Origin: Gonapodya prolifera JEL478
Lineage: Eukaryota; Monoblepharomycota; Monoblepharidomycetes; Monoblepharidales; Gonapodyaceae
Direction of reading: 5' to 3'
Length of the DNA: 54,812 nucleotides
Assembly: GCA_001574975.1 (NCBI GenBank)
Contig: KQ965881.1
Coordinates: 17,531-72,342 of the forward strand
Part shown: positions 11,811-24,100 of the stretch, piece after piece
Position numbering within the stretch: position 1 is the first letter of the stretch
How the letters are laid out: the number at the start of each line of letters is the position of its first letter
The notes under the pieces: model-generated
The model's database searches: none
Told to the model about the DNA's origin: nothing
What the model saw: only the letters and a program-made list of their open reading frames with translations
Made by a program: the position numbers and the translations under genes

Positions 11811-13718
11811 ATGAGCATCGAAGCTCTGGTCAACAAGGTGCGGGAGCGTTAAAGGGGTCTCGCCCCCCACTTGCGCAAGGTGGATCGACGGTGGAAACAT
11901 AAGCCTTCAATAATTCAACCTTGGATTAGGCGACCGACGAAAACAACACCAGCGAGGACTGGAACTCCATCTTGGATATCGCGGACAGAGTGAAGTCGAC
12001 AGACGCGTGAGTGGTTTCTACGCCGAGTTCTATTCGTTTCCCCCGATAATCTTTGAACGAAAGCGCTCGATCCGCTGTGTCCGCTTTAATCGCCCGAGTT
12101 CAGCATCGAAGCTCGAGTGTGCGTTGCTGCTCCATTTACCCTGCTCGTGTGCGGTGTTCATTGCGTCCCGCTATCCCTCTAAACGACTTTAGGTGGTTCT
12201 GAGTTCAATCACCGTTGCTGACGCTCTCATCAAGAACTGCGGCGTTGTTTTACACCGGGAAATCGCTTCCAGAGCCTTTTTGGACGCGCTCAAGACAAGA
12301 TTAGCGGACAGGGTGGGTCCAAAGTGCCGCTTTATGGAGCTCAGCGGTTCTGCCGGAGCTTGCGAACCCAGTCTCATGTTCTGCCGCTTCCATTTTGCGC
12401 TCTTGAACAACGCAGACTCTCCACGAATCGGCTCGCAACAAGATTCTCGAGTCGATACAGTCCTGGGCGAATTCTATGAAAAGTGACCCCAGCTTGGGAT
12501 ACGTTCAGGAAACATATCGAAATCTGATGGCTCAAGGTACGTCGTGAGGATCCCCACTGGATGAATGGTCGGAGCCCGTATACTTGTGGAAGTGGAATAT
12601 GGGAACATTCAGGAGTGTGTCCTACGACGATGTCTCACGCTGACGCGATGGTAACGCTGTCTCTCCAGGTCACCGTTTCCCCTCTTCCCAACCGCCCCTT
12701 CCCTCAAGCAAACCCACCGCCCCCTCCAAACCCTCTCAATCTACTGAAGACGAGGAGCTTCAGCTTGCCCTCGCCCTTTCCCTCTCCGAAGCGGAGGCCG
12801 CGAAATCTCAACCGAAAACCACCAGCTCCGCACCTCCTCCGAAGCAAGCTGCACCCTCTCAACCGACGACATTCAAAGTTCGTGCTCTGTATGACTTCAA
12901 TGGAGATGCCACCCAGGGGGAGCTTCCGCTGACGAAAGGGGACATTGTCACCGTGACGGATCAGACATACAAGGACTGGTGGAAGGGCGAAACACGATCC
13001 CGGGCGGGTTTCTTCCCTGCGAACTACGTTGAGCTTCTTCCCAAAGAGGCGACGGCAGATCCCGAGGCGGAGCGCAGTGTATTGGAGGGTGTGCGCGATG
13101 TGGACCGGTTCCTCATTATGCTCGCAAAGGTTGACCCAACGAGGGAGAACCTGAGCGAGAATGAACAACTGTTGGAGCTTCACCATTCGATTATCACACT
13201 GAGACCCAAGTTGGTCAGGCTCATTGAATATTACTCGAAGAAGAAAGGTACGTCGGACAGAGCCTCGTGATTCTCTAGGTTTCTTCTTACCAGTTCTTCC
13301 TTTCGTTACTTTGTCGACGTGCATCGCTTGTGAACTCGTCCCAGAGCAACTCCTCGATCTCAACGACAAGTTCACGAAAGCGCAAACATCTTACACGCGT
13401 CTTGTCGATCAAGCAGTTTCTGCTCAAAGACAAGCCGCTCTTTCTGAGCCTTCGTCATTGGTTGGCCCTGGACCAGGCGGCGCTTCGCGAGATCCGAATG
13501 CCCCAACAGGGTCCCAACAAGGAGGCTATTATCCTCCGAGTGGTGGTCAGGCGTCGTACTACCCCGGTGCCGGTGCCCCCCAGCAATATTCCCAAGGGTA
13601 TGGAGGATGGGAGCAGCACGGAGGAGGCGCGCAATCGCCGGCGGCGCAGTATGGCGGCTACCCGGAAACGCAACCTGGGACCAATGGGTATCCACCAGCT
13701 TACGGCCAAGGGTATTGA
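11811..13718 (+). CDS. HSE1: ESCRT-0 subunit Hse1 (STAM homologue)
   Basis: Endosomal sorting protein that pairs with Vps27 to bind ubiquitinated membrane cargo. Exon 1 (11811-11837) gives MSIEALVNK and joins exon 2 (11930-12006) to read KATDENNTSEDWNSILDIAD, the start of the VHS domain. VHS continues through AVSALIARVQHR and VADALIKNCGVVLHREIASR to SWANSMKSDPSLGYVQETY. Next come a ubiquitin-interacting motif (EDEELQLALALSLSEAEA, about 12750), an SH3 domain (FKVRALYDFNGD to GFFPANYVELLP, 12870-13045), a GAT-like helical region (13060-13420) and a Gly/Tyr/Gln-rich tail ending AYGQGY. Domain order VHS-UIM-SH3-GAT is diagnostic. Introns are short, and every junction checked keeps frame. The start is set by the ATG that splices in phase into the conserved VHS N terminus. 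Confidence 0.93.
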
Positions 13719-13898
13719 TGGGGAGTTTAGTGCACCATTTACATTGCGAAATTGATGTATGTTTGCAATACCGTATCAACAATGAGAGTCCGCACTGAGC
13801 ATAAATAAAACCTCATACGTCTTGATGCTGCAAACGGACCTTCCACCGTCCTTCGCAACATTACTCCGACATGATGTCATTCGAGGCTTGGGAGGTCC
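13719..13898. other. Convergent 3' region, HSE1 / SSX2IP
   Basis: A 180-base gap between two convergent stop codons. An AATAAA-like motif (near 13801-13809) could serve as the HSE1 polyadenylation signal. Nothing else is visible. Confidence 0.35.
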
Positions 13899-16081
13899 TC
13901 ATCTCACCGGACCGAGGTCGCCATCGCCGTCCCATTCAGAACCATGGCGGACCCGACTGGATCCATTTTCCCTCATTGCCATTAACCTGGCAAGTGTTGG
14001 AGACTGAGCGACGCCCGAGCGCGAAAGAGCAGCGGAGCGCGACTTTGACGGAGTTCCGTCACTAATGAAGGGGTTGTTATCATCAGGATGGTGGGATTGG
14101 GGTAAGTCCTCAACATAATCGGAATGTCCCGGTCGTGTGGCTCGTATCTCTGATCGAAGCCATCCTGGTGTTTCAGGGAGCGACTGAAGAACACGTCGGG
14201 TCTCCATTGATCGACGTTCTTCGTCGAGTTCAGAGCGTTCGCGCTTTTGAATACGACACGAGATGACATTTCCCGAGGTACTTGATCAATAACCGACTCG
14301 TAGCCCACCTGCAGCACTGCTCTCTCCTTTCCCATTCGTATCGCCGCCTCCGTGAACTTCTTGCGGTCTTCCTCCAGTCGATTTCTTTCCTCTTCCAATG
14401 ACTCCGCGATTCGGGCCAGCTCCGTTGTTGAACTTCAGTAGAGAGGCAAATGGCTTGAAGCTCACAGTGATGGCCAAACCTCGAATTACATAATGACTCA
14501 CATTCGTTCCCCTCCAACAGTTTCCCCAGCATCGTCCAATCGTGCCGCCAGATTCATTTCGATCATCTTAGCTTGCTCCTCGAGCATCCGCTTGTACGCA
14601 GCTTGGGGGGTGGATTCTTCAACAAAGAAACTCGATCACGGAACGTTGCACACTCCACTCACCCACTTCTCCTTCAACCTCGCCAATGCGAGACTCCCAA
14701 TTTCTCCTTTCCGCCTCCCACATATCCTCTCTCTCTGTCGAACGGCGTGCGAGCTCACGAACATCGGCAACTTCCAGCTTCCAACCATCCACCGCCTCTT
14801 TACACCGTTCTGCCATCATCTCGACGGCGTCTTCCACGCCTGCTTCCGAAGCAGGGTCAAAGGGCACCATGAGTCGCAAGAGCTCCTGCAATCCATGTCG
14901 AGGAGAAACAAGGTCAAGGGGAGGGGTGTCCATTGGGTCAGCCGAGGTGGCATCGAGCTCTGTTCCGAGCGCTGTCAAGAAGTGCTCCGCGATTCTTCGC
15001 ATTTGCTCATACGCAGAGTAATAGGACCGACGAAGGCGGAGATTTTCGTCCAGGAGGTCGCGTTCGCGAAGGGTGTGAGAGGAGAGAACGACATGGTAAA
15101 GATCATCTTCCCGCTTAGGTTCAACTGTGAGTTGTGGGTCCTTGACCTCTTCAGTTGTAGCACTCACGCTTTCGCCACCCCGTGCAAACGGTTTCCGTTC
15201 TCCACGAAGGCCATTGATGCAAGTCATTTGTCCCTTCTTCAACTGTTTTTCCGCAACCACCTTGTTCAGTCGTTCCCGAAGGCGGTCCTGCTCCTTCAAC
15301 TCTCGTTTCAGCTCGTGTTGACACTGGGCTCGGATTTGTTGAGCGGCTCCTCGAGCTTGCTTCACCTCGTCCCGCAGGAGCGATAGTTGCGAATTGGAAG
15401 TGTTGAGCGACTTTGCTGTCATCCTGAGAAGTGTCGCAAAGCTTTAGCGAGGGCACGTATGAGATAGGGAGTCGGTACTAACGACAAGCGGGCGTTCACA
15501 GAGTCGACTTCACGCTCAGAAGTCTCAAGTTTGGACCTGGTTTTGTTCTGAGCCAAATTGACGTGTGATTGAAGGTATTGCCTCAAGCGTTACTTGCACA
15601 CCTACAAGGGCAGAAAGTGTTTGGTCATGATCATACTGCAGTCTTCGTAACCGTTCTTGTAGTTCGTCCTGAATAGCAATATCTCTCTGGGAATACAGGA
15701 GTTATCCCTCTGCAGCTGCCAAACGATCATCTTTCTCAAACACTCACCTGCCTTTGCTGCAGCATAGCGAAAACGCAATTTACGTTCCTCAGAGTGTCCT
15801 CGCGTGGCACATCTGGTCGATACAACTTCAGAGGTGAAGGAAATCCCAACGAGGACAGCTCTCGATTGAGGAAGTCACAAGTCGCCCGAAGATTTTCGGC
15901 GGAAACGGGTCTTTCAGATAGATCAGAGTCCGAGGGGCAGGTTACCCAGAATCATCAACGGTACGTTTTGGGGATTCGGCGTCAGATTGACAGACCCTGA
16001 TCCTCGACTAGAAACAACGCCAAACACTTACCCGGGACCCGATCCGATGCCAGCAGCGCCGCCATCTGTGTTAGAAAGCAT
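13899..16081 (-). CDS. SSX2IP/ADIP family centrosomal coiled-coil protein (fission yeast Msd1 type)
   Basis: Protein family that anchors microtubule minus ends at centrosomes, centriolar satellites or spindle poles. Exon 1 (16081-16032) encodes MLSNTDGGAAGIGSGPG and splices in phase to a conserved N-terminal block: ENLRATCDFLNRELSSLGFP, then REDTLRNVNCVFAMLQQRQ and QDELQERLRRLQYDHDQTL. A long exon (about 15433-14610) is almost wholly coiled coil (LLRDEVKQARGAAQQ; LLDENLRLRRSYYSAYEQM). The next exon carries EEERNRLEEDRKKFTEAAIR, nearly identical in pattern to the ERERRSFTEAAIRLG block of vertebrate SSX2IP. The last exon reads RERSELDEERRSMETRRVLQ and ends in a Ser-rich tail. All introns are short. 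The C-terminal block makes the family assignment firm. The protein is expected at the basal body or spindle pole of this fungus. Confidence 0.87.
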
Positions 16082-16465
16082 AAACCTCCCGTTGACGGGT
16101 GAATGATCCCCAACGTTGCTGTGGTCATGACCTTGCACTCAAACCATTCCATGAAAACGAAACGACGCGACGACCTGAACGGAATCTAATCATTCGAAAC
16201 TGCGGTTCTATATCAGACGCTCCTTTCACCCTCAGACTCACAATCCGCCAAAAGCAATCTATCAAAATACTGTGTACACTCAGTTGAGCAGCTCAAAACA
16301 TTGTTTATTTTGCAGATGATACCTCGTGTAAAAGTGTGGGTGATGGATTCACGAGATTCCCCGTGCGTCATTCCACACATCACATCACACTGCGGAGCTT
16401 CTTTCGGATCGCCCACTCTGAAAAATCGTTTTGCGTCAAGACTGCCGCGTGCATCAGCCATCGGG
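16082..16465. promoter_or_regulatory. Divergent intergenic region, SSX2IP / Reeler-LysM
   Basis: This 384-base gap contains the promoters of both divergent genes. The reading frame of the Reeler gene is open upstream as far as 16301, but residues encoded there do not form a signal peptide, so I treat this stretch as 5' leader. Confidence 0.4.
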
Positions 16466-19400
16466 ATGCTTCTCTGGCGAAAGCTGGAGATTCTCGTCCT
16501 CTCCGTGATAATTCACCATCTTGTGATTTTCGCCTCCGCCTACCCGGGGGGAAGCCCATGCTCCGCAGACGAAGACAGCATCACAACCTCTTTTCATGGC
16601 GCATCACTGTACGCTGGTGATGGGGGCTATGGGCTGGTCGTGAAGCAGATTTCAACCCCCGGCGCAACTCCCCAAAAGTACACTGTAACCATATATGGAC
16701 CACAAGCGATTGAAGGCCTTTTGGTGTACTCGAGCTTATCTGATGGAACTCGCGTCGGAAGCTTCGTAACGACGACTTTTCTCCAGTCGTTGAACTGTGG
16801 AGGAACGGGGACGAACACGTTGACGCACAAGGACAAATCCTCGAAGTCGATGAATATTACGCTTCAGTGGAACGCAGATACTCCCGTGAAACAAAGTGAG
16901 GAATTAAATGTGCAGCTCAATGTCACTTTTTCACTCTTGACGCGTGTTGTAGGTTCCCCTGTGGAGATACATGCGATTGGTGAGTGGACGCAATTTACTC
17001 CTCGAAAATGATCTGCAGCTCAAACTAACGATCGTTTTAGTGGTGCTATCTCTCAATGAATGGTATATCCTCCAAAGTGTCGCCTTCGCTGGATCGTAAG
17101 TGCAGTCCCGCTTCGATGCCTGTGTGACGTCGACCACACATAATTTTTTTGCCCTGACCGCTTGAATATCTCTAGTGTTCCAACTTCGGGTCTGTCCTCC
17201 TCTTCTACAACGAGAACAACGACGAAAAGTACCACTGTACCACAGTTAATCCAGACAACTACATCATCTTTACCCGCAATACCAACTAACGTCCTAGCAT
17301 CAAAGTCCACCCGATCTTCGGGCGCCATTGCACGCACACGAACAACAACTCGAACGACACAAACAAGGACTACCAGAACACGTACGACAAAGACTCGCAC
17401 TACGACGTCGAGGACGCAAACAACCACTCTCTTTACTACCACACAGTGAGTGCATCCGTGCGTGCGGGTCGAGGATGATGTGATCCCAAATGTCACCCCA
17501 AATCGATCACGAAGGGCACGGAACACAATGCTTTTGTATGGTTCTGACGTTGTGTGCTTCAAAGCTCACACAATAAGCGCAGGCGACACGTGCTACAATC
17601 TCGGAATCGCCAACAATTCAACCGTACAGGATCTTATCAATCTCAACTCCAACATGAACTGCGATAATTTGCCAATCGGAGGTGTAAGTAAACGTTTTGT
17701 GTGGTCATATTCTCTCTTTGGTCTCACGCTTCCCAATATCGCCATGCAGCGACTTTGTCTTTACGGTACCACCCTTCCGTGCTCAAAGCCCTATGTCGTA
17801 CAGGGTGGCGACTACTGCGAACTCATTGCGGACGGGGCGGGCGTAACGTTTGACAACTTGTTGCTGTTCAACCCGGGGTTGGATTGTGATAATTTCTTCG
17901 TTGGCGATGTGAGACCAAACGAACACTTTTTTCGCTTACGGTGAATGAACACACACGCTTGCAGGTTCTTTGCTTGGGCTATAGTACAAACGGTGGTGGC
18001 GTAACGCCGCCAGTTAATCAGCCGAGTTCTTCATGCACATCGTTTTACGAGGTCGGGGATGGCGACACATGCTATCTTATCGCTCAAAAAAATGGCATTA
18101 CTCCCGAGCAACTAGTTGCACTCAACAGTCAATTGAACTGCACAGATTTCTACGTTGGAGATGTGAGCTTTTGCAAGCACTTCCATGGATAACAAAATGT
18201 CAAGAGCTGACCCCTGGTTTAGATTCTCTGTGTCTCTAATACCAACAGGTCTCCAACCGTCTCACCCGTCATCCCCGTACCGCTATGGACTACAACAGCT
18301 ACTCATACTGCCACTCCAACGACCACTAAAACAAGAACGAGCACTGCCATGCCAACGAAGACGAAAACAAGAACGAGCACATTAACAACGTCAAGAACGA
18401 GTACAGTAACAACATCAAGAACGATTACAGTGACGACATCCTCCACAACCCCGCTTGTCACCCCATCTTCTGGAACATGCGGAAAATACTACACGGTCGT
18501 GGACGGAGATTCGTGCCCGTTAATTGCAATCAAAAACTCGATCACTCTGTTCCAACTGCAGCTGCAGAATCCTACGTTGGACTGCAATGAGTTTTATGTC
18601 GATGACGTGAGTTTCCGTTCTTCGTGGTAAAAAAGGAGCACCACAGGCCTGACACCTTTTTTCCCGTGTTCAGCAATTGTGTGTTGCAGTTGCACCTGCT
18701 TTGGTGACAACCACAGCCCCTCAAGCAACGACAATTCGAACAAGCACCAAAGCTCTGGTGACGACGACCTCCACATCGAGTCCAACCATATCGCCATCCA
18801 CTTGCTCGAAATTTTACACAGTTATCGACGGCGATTCGTGTCCCTCTATTGCTGCCAAGAATGGTATCAGAGTGGCAGATTTAACACAATTAAACCCCGA
18901 CCTCAACTGCTCTGAGTTTTACGTGGATGATGTGAGGTTTCAGAGTTATTTTCAAGGAATTCACGATGTCAAGAGCGCGCGATTGTACTAGTTGCTATGC
19001 GTCGCCAGTTTCTCTCTTGTTCCATCGGTCTGCGCTGTGGAGTATGTCGTCCAAGACGGAGACTACTGTGACCTAATTGCATCGAAGAGTGGCATATCGT
19101 ACAGCGAGTTGATTCAATTGAACCCGCAGTTGGATTGCGACGCTTTTTATGTTGGCGATGTAGGTTCCACCTCTCTTCTTCTAGACTATCGTCTTTCCAA
19201 CAACAATCTACGTAGGTCCTTTGCGTTGAAGCCGGCACCGCCACCACCACGCGGAGCACCACGAGGGCAGGTACATCAACGACAAGTTTCGTGCGAACAA
19301 CGACCACCACCGCCACCACCATATCTTTGGGCTGCTCACAACGTAGAACCATCGCTTCTGGTGATTTGTGTTACAAAATCGCAGAAGAGTATCAGATTTC

Positions 19401-20749
19401 CTTGGCTACTTTGCTCTCCTTGAATCCGGGACTGAACTGTGCCGCCTTGCAGATTGGGCAGGTGAGGAGAAAGTCTTCGGCTTCTCTGCTTATTTGCTTG
19501 CAATCAATTGTCACATGCGCAGCAATTGTGCGTTCGAAATGGCGCTGGAGATATTACACGGACTGCAACAACAATCACGCTATCTCCACAGGCAACCAAT
19601 TCCGGATGCTCGAGAACGAAAACGGTTGCAGCTGGTGACCTATGCTACACTATTGCCTTGCAGTTCGGTCTGTCTCTACAACAGCTTGCTGCCATGAATC
19701 CCAGTCTGTCTTGCAGCAATTTACAGATAGGACAGGTAATATTGATTCGGGAATCGATTTCGGTACATTTTTCAATCTCACTTCTGGAACTAGGTCATTT
19801 GCGTGGTCGGCGGATGTCAAAATAGCTACAGCGTCGTCGCAGGAGACTATTGTTATTCTATTGCGCAGAAGCAAGGGATATCAGTCGCACAGCTCCAAAA
19901 CGCCAACCCAGGGCTTAATTGCGCGAGCTTACAGATTGGAGCGGTACTGATTACCATCTTTGAGTGCAAGTGTGACCACAATTCACCCCCTCGTTTGATT
20001 CTTGTAGGCACTCTGCTTGCCTGAAACCGCTTCTGCTGCTGCTGCTGCTGGTGGTACCATCTTCAAGGATATACCAGTTCCTGTGATTTCAAACGTCTCG
20101 AATTGCACAATACCTTACGCCATCAAAACCGCCGACGACTGTGATGGATTGTTGACAAAATATGGTAACATGACAATAGACCAGTTCCTTTCCTACAATC
20201 CTGATCTGAATTGTTCGAACGTGCAAGCATCTGAGGTTGGTGCTTCCTAACTAAATGAATGTTTGTACGTGTTGGTGACAACTTGCTTTTCTCAGGTTCT
20301 TTGCGCTCCGTGGGACGTTCGATCGTGTACAAAGACTGACCTTGTCCAGGACGGCGACTTTTGTGACTTGATATCCACCCGAAATCATATTTCAAAGGAT
20401 AATCTATTGGAGCTGAATCCGCTTTTTAATTGCTCCTCTTTCTATGAAGGCGATGTAAGTAGTCTGTGATGTCACTTGAAGCACCGTCTCCCTTAAACAA
20501 ACCATGACATGTCTGCAGGTTGTGTGCGTCTCATCTGCATCCCACATAACCGCGTCGAGCGGAATAACATCTGCAACCACGACCCCACCAAAGCCAGCAA
20601 CGACAGTTACGACTCTTGTACAAACACCCGTTAGCCTCACAACTACCAGTGCTCGATCTTACAATCGCCATCGACATCATCGCCGAGCGAAGACCTCTAG
20701 TGAACGATCAGCTATCGTCGCGTTGCCTTCTCGCGTTCGCCAAAGATAG
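16466..20749 (+). CDS. Secreted Reeler-domain protein with eleven LysM units
   Basis: Starts at the ATG that opens a signal peptide (MLLWRKLEILVLSVIIHHL, cleavage probably after FASA). A Reeler-like domain follows: YPGGSPC, TPQKYTVTIYG, EGLLVYSS, VGSF, LNCGG, LTHKDKSSKSMNITLQWNAD and, after introns, VEIHAIVVLSLNEWYIL. A Thr/Arg/Ser-rich linker (about 17176-17445) leads to eleven LysM-type units, each with a pattern like YxVxxGDxCxxIA...L..LNPxLxC and closing Asp or Gln. Unit exons: to 17683, 17750-17908, 17965-18162, 18223-18606, 18674-18931, 18992-19159, 19216-19461, 19523-19735, 19794-19943, 20008-20235, 20296-20454. A final Thr-rich exon begins at 20519. LysM modules bind chitin-type glycans, so a cell-wall or extracellular chitin-binding role is inferred. 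No GPI signal is evident. The exon before unit 1 (about 17450-17565) has an unsure boundary. Confidence 0.85.
17176..17445 (+). repeat. Thr/Arg-rich low-complexity linker
   Basis: In-frame degenerate repeats of Thr with Arg, Ser and Lys (for example TRTTTRTTQTRTTRTRTTKT) separate the Reeler domain from the first LysM unit. A similar Thr-rich block recurs at about 18280-18450 inside the exon of unit 4 and, more weakly, before units 5, 7 and 8. Such stretches are typical O-glycosylated stalks in fungal wall proteins. Confidence 0.7.
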
Positions 20750-21158
20750 ACGTATACCGTTTTTGAGGACATGAGTGACTTGCAATTTGGATGACCACAT
20801 ATCATCCAAACCTCGTTTTTTTTTTGGAAGTACACGTTAGTTTTTTGTTGTTGCACATACGCATGCCCGATTTGGATACTAGTAGATTATTCACGCAGAG
20901 AATCTTTCGTACATACTTGTAGCCTTTAATTACGAACCGACATCCAACAGTTCTCTTCCACGATTGATCGATTGAGCTCCACACAATTTTAGTTCGATCC
21001 ACTACAAAAGAGCCAAGGGTTCCGATCTTCCCAAGATTTACCAGCAGTCTCTAATTCACTTCCGTCGACCCGTCTACACATTTGGCGAGACACACTTCTC
21101 CATAGTGTACACAAGATTGATCGGCAGCCCCCGCTTCCTTCATTTACTCCTTTCGGTC
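20750..21158. other. Intergenic region, Reeler-LysM to CENPJ
   Basis: This 409-base spacer follows the LysM stop codon and precedes the CENPJ ATG, both genes on the plus strand. It is more A/T-rich than the flanking exons. No gene, RNA or repeat is supported. Confidence 0.4.
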
Positions 21159-24100
21159 ATGTCGTTCACCGCGGGGATCTCTGGGCTCGTGACCTTTGAT
21201 GCCCTCTCGAAATTGCGTGTCCTGGATGCCGATGCGTTTGACTCATCGGAACGCACCGCCGAGGCAGCGGCAGAGTTCGAACGAGGTGACTCCGCGCTCA
21301 AACGCAACATGAAAACCAAGCAGTCCATATTTTTTCACCCATTTGATGTAAATGTACAGATATGGAGGCATTTCGCGCTGCAGCTGGTGATGTGGTGTCA
21401 GCTCTGACGGAACGAGCCGCCAACATTGAACAGCTTCGACGAAAAGCAAGTAGACAGAGATCTCGGATGATATGGTTCTGCAATTCCTCCTTCAACTGCT
21501 TTCTGCGTTAGGCGATGGGCTTCCGTCTCCTTGCTGCTCGTGAACGTGAACTGCGCGTGAGTAGGGCCCGAGCTGCAGAAGCAACTTTAGCGGAGAGAAA
21601 GGGTGAACTAGAACGGTGAGTCTCCTTTGCCTCTGCGATTTTTGTTATCCATCAGAGCTAAGACGTTTTCTCAAAAAGACTTGCCGCTCAGTACGAATCT
21701 CTTCGCAAAATGGAGAGTGAACAACGTGAAACAATCGAGGAGATGATGTCGCGATGAATTTTATGTCTTCGATATGTAATAAGAGAGAAATGTTCATTGG
21801 GAAACAGATTGTTTCTAGTTGCACCTCGCACATTTCGATGCGAAACGAGGTTGATGGAGCAATCGACAATGATGACATCCTCGACGTTCTCCGCACCACA
21901 AACGAGGCCCGATTTTTACAGAGATTACGCGAGGACAAGCGTGAAATTGACGACTTTCTAAGGCTCGAGGAAGAAGCCCTCCGCACGGATGCCGAATTCG
22001 ACATTAACAAAACTCTAGACGATGCCGAAGCGAGATCGCGATATGCGAGGAAGTCATCGGGGAAAGCTTCCAAGGGGGAGCAGATGAAGGAGGAAGCGGG
22101 GGAAAGCAGCGGTGTCCTCAGTGTAGCGACCAACAAGGGGACGTCAGATAACGATGCAGATGCTGGCGAGCTCTGGGAAAGAGAAGACTCTTCGGATCTG
22201 GCACCGCAGACAGCTCACGGACCCCGTTTTCCTGTGCGTATGACCGCCAACTCAACCAACAAAACTGATTTCGAATGAGTCTTCTCAGTCCGCACAGGGT
22301 CTAAAAGATACCCAAAACGACTGGAATCATCGCACTGAAAAGCCGTCTCCTCGGCCGGAGGAGGTTGAGGCTCTCTTAAATGAGCTGGTGACGGAAGGTG
22401 GGTCAGGAGAGGCACATGCAACATTCCGGAAGTCATGGGGAATAAAGAGGACCACCCGTTACTATCTCAACGACGATAATGAAATCACAGTTTCTTTGCG
22501 AGCCTGATAGCATTTTCACCATAGATGCTCGCCATCGAATCAAGTCCTCCGCAACAACGCCATCCGAACCAGAAGTTGATGTCGCGGATCGCCTGTCCAC
22601 GTCTTCCGACATATCTGTCCCCCCCGGTGTGACCTCACCCATTCCTCCGCCGTCCAAATATTTGGCGTCCATGTTTCCTGGTCTTGCGAGGGAGCACCAA
22701 AGACGTTATGGAGGAACAGAAGCAAAAGAGAGTGATGCAGTTGAACTTCCTCCAGCCGTCGCCCCAGTGCAACTTACCCGTACTCGCGCACCATTGAATA
22801 TGCACCCTGCCTCCGTTGTTGCGGACGCTTCGACAGCCACTGCGAACGGAAAATATGCAACCCTTCTGATGGAGGATTTCGAAAACATGGGCAGCGTCGA
22901 ACTCAAAACTTTTGTTACCACGAAGCTGGCGGTTGGTTTTCATGTCGGTGCTGTACTGAATGGACGTGGCTAAATCTTCCTCTTTGACTTCTTGAGGATC
23001 TCGATCGTCAAGTTTTTCGCTTCAAGCGTGCAGCAGAAGATATGGAGCGTGCCCGAAAGGAAGCTGAAGAGCGGGGGAGGTCGGCGAAGGAGGAAGAGGT
23101 GAGCTTGCAAATCCTACAGTGGGAAACAGCTTGATATATTTCATTGATCAGGGAGCCCTGCGGAGGCACCGCGCAGAGCTTGACGCGCAGAGGGCACAGC
23201 TGGCCGCAGAACGACGTGACTTTAAGAGGGATAAAACCAAGTGGGAGAAGCAACGACAAGCGGCAGAAGTTCTGCCCACAAAGAGGTAAGTTGCTTACGG
23301 ATATATTTCGTGAAGATAAGGAAATAACTGTTGCCGCGCCTAGGGATCGCAGCGACATTGCTACACTTCAGTCTCAAGTCACGCACCTGACATCGGCTCT
23401 TCACCAAGCCAAACTTCGAGCGTCGTTAGATCGAGATCGGCTTGAGCGTCGATGTGAGGATTTAACAAAACGGAACGCAGAACTGGTTGACGAAGTGCGC
23501 GCATTGGAGCGTGAACGCGCTAGCTGGTTGGAACGAGAGAAGTCGAAGCCTCTCCAAAATGGCACCACACCACCTTCCGCAAAAAGCAAAACGCAATCCA
23601 CCCTTAGAATCGCACCATTAGCCTCCGTTGCAGGGGGGGATCACGGGTCAACATCATTGAACGGTGGCCGACACACACCAGAACAAGGTCGGAGTGCATC
23701 TGAACCACGGACAGCCGCTGTAAAGGCGGCCCCAGTTGGGGCCAGAGCCGCTACTTCGACAACACGCACAATCAAACGACCGATTTCGGGGAGCACCTCG
23801 TCGGAATTAGGCGGTGCGGCGCCAGCTGCAGAAGGCCGTCAAGCGAACCCACTGACATCTCCCGGAGTACATAAAGCTGACCTTGCTGCGGGGTCTGCCC
23901 TGCCCTCGGCCTCTTCAGATGTGACTGACCGACTGGATGCTCTTGAGCGCAACTTGGGTTTGGCCGTGTCTTTTCTATCGGAGTACGTGCTCGAGGGTGG
24001 GGGTGTGCGACGGACATACCAGGATGGAACTGTGCTTGAAGCACGAAAGGGGGGAGTTGTGAAAGAGACACGTCGTGATGGCCGAGTGGTTGTCCGGTAT

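Noticed and set aside
16301-16465. Upstream extension of the Reeler-LysM reading frame.
   Set aside because: Starting at 16466 gives a clean signal peptide; the extension would bury it and has no conserved content.
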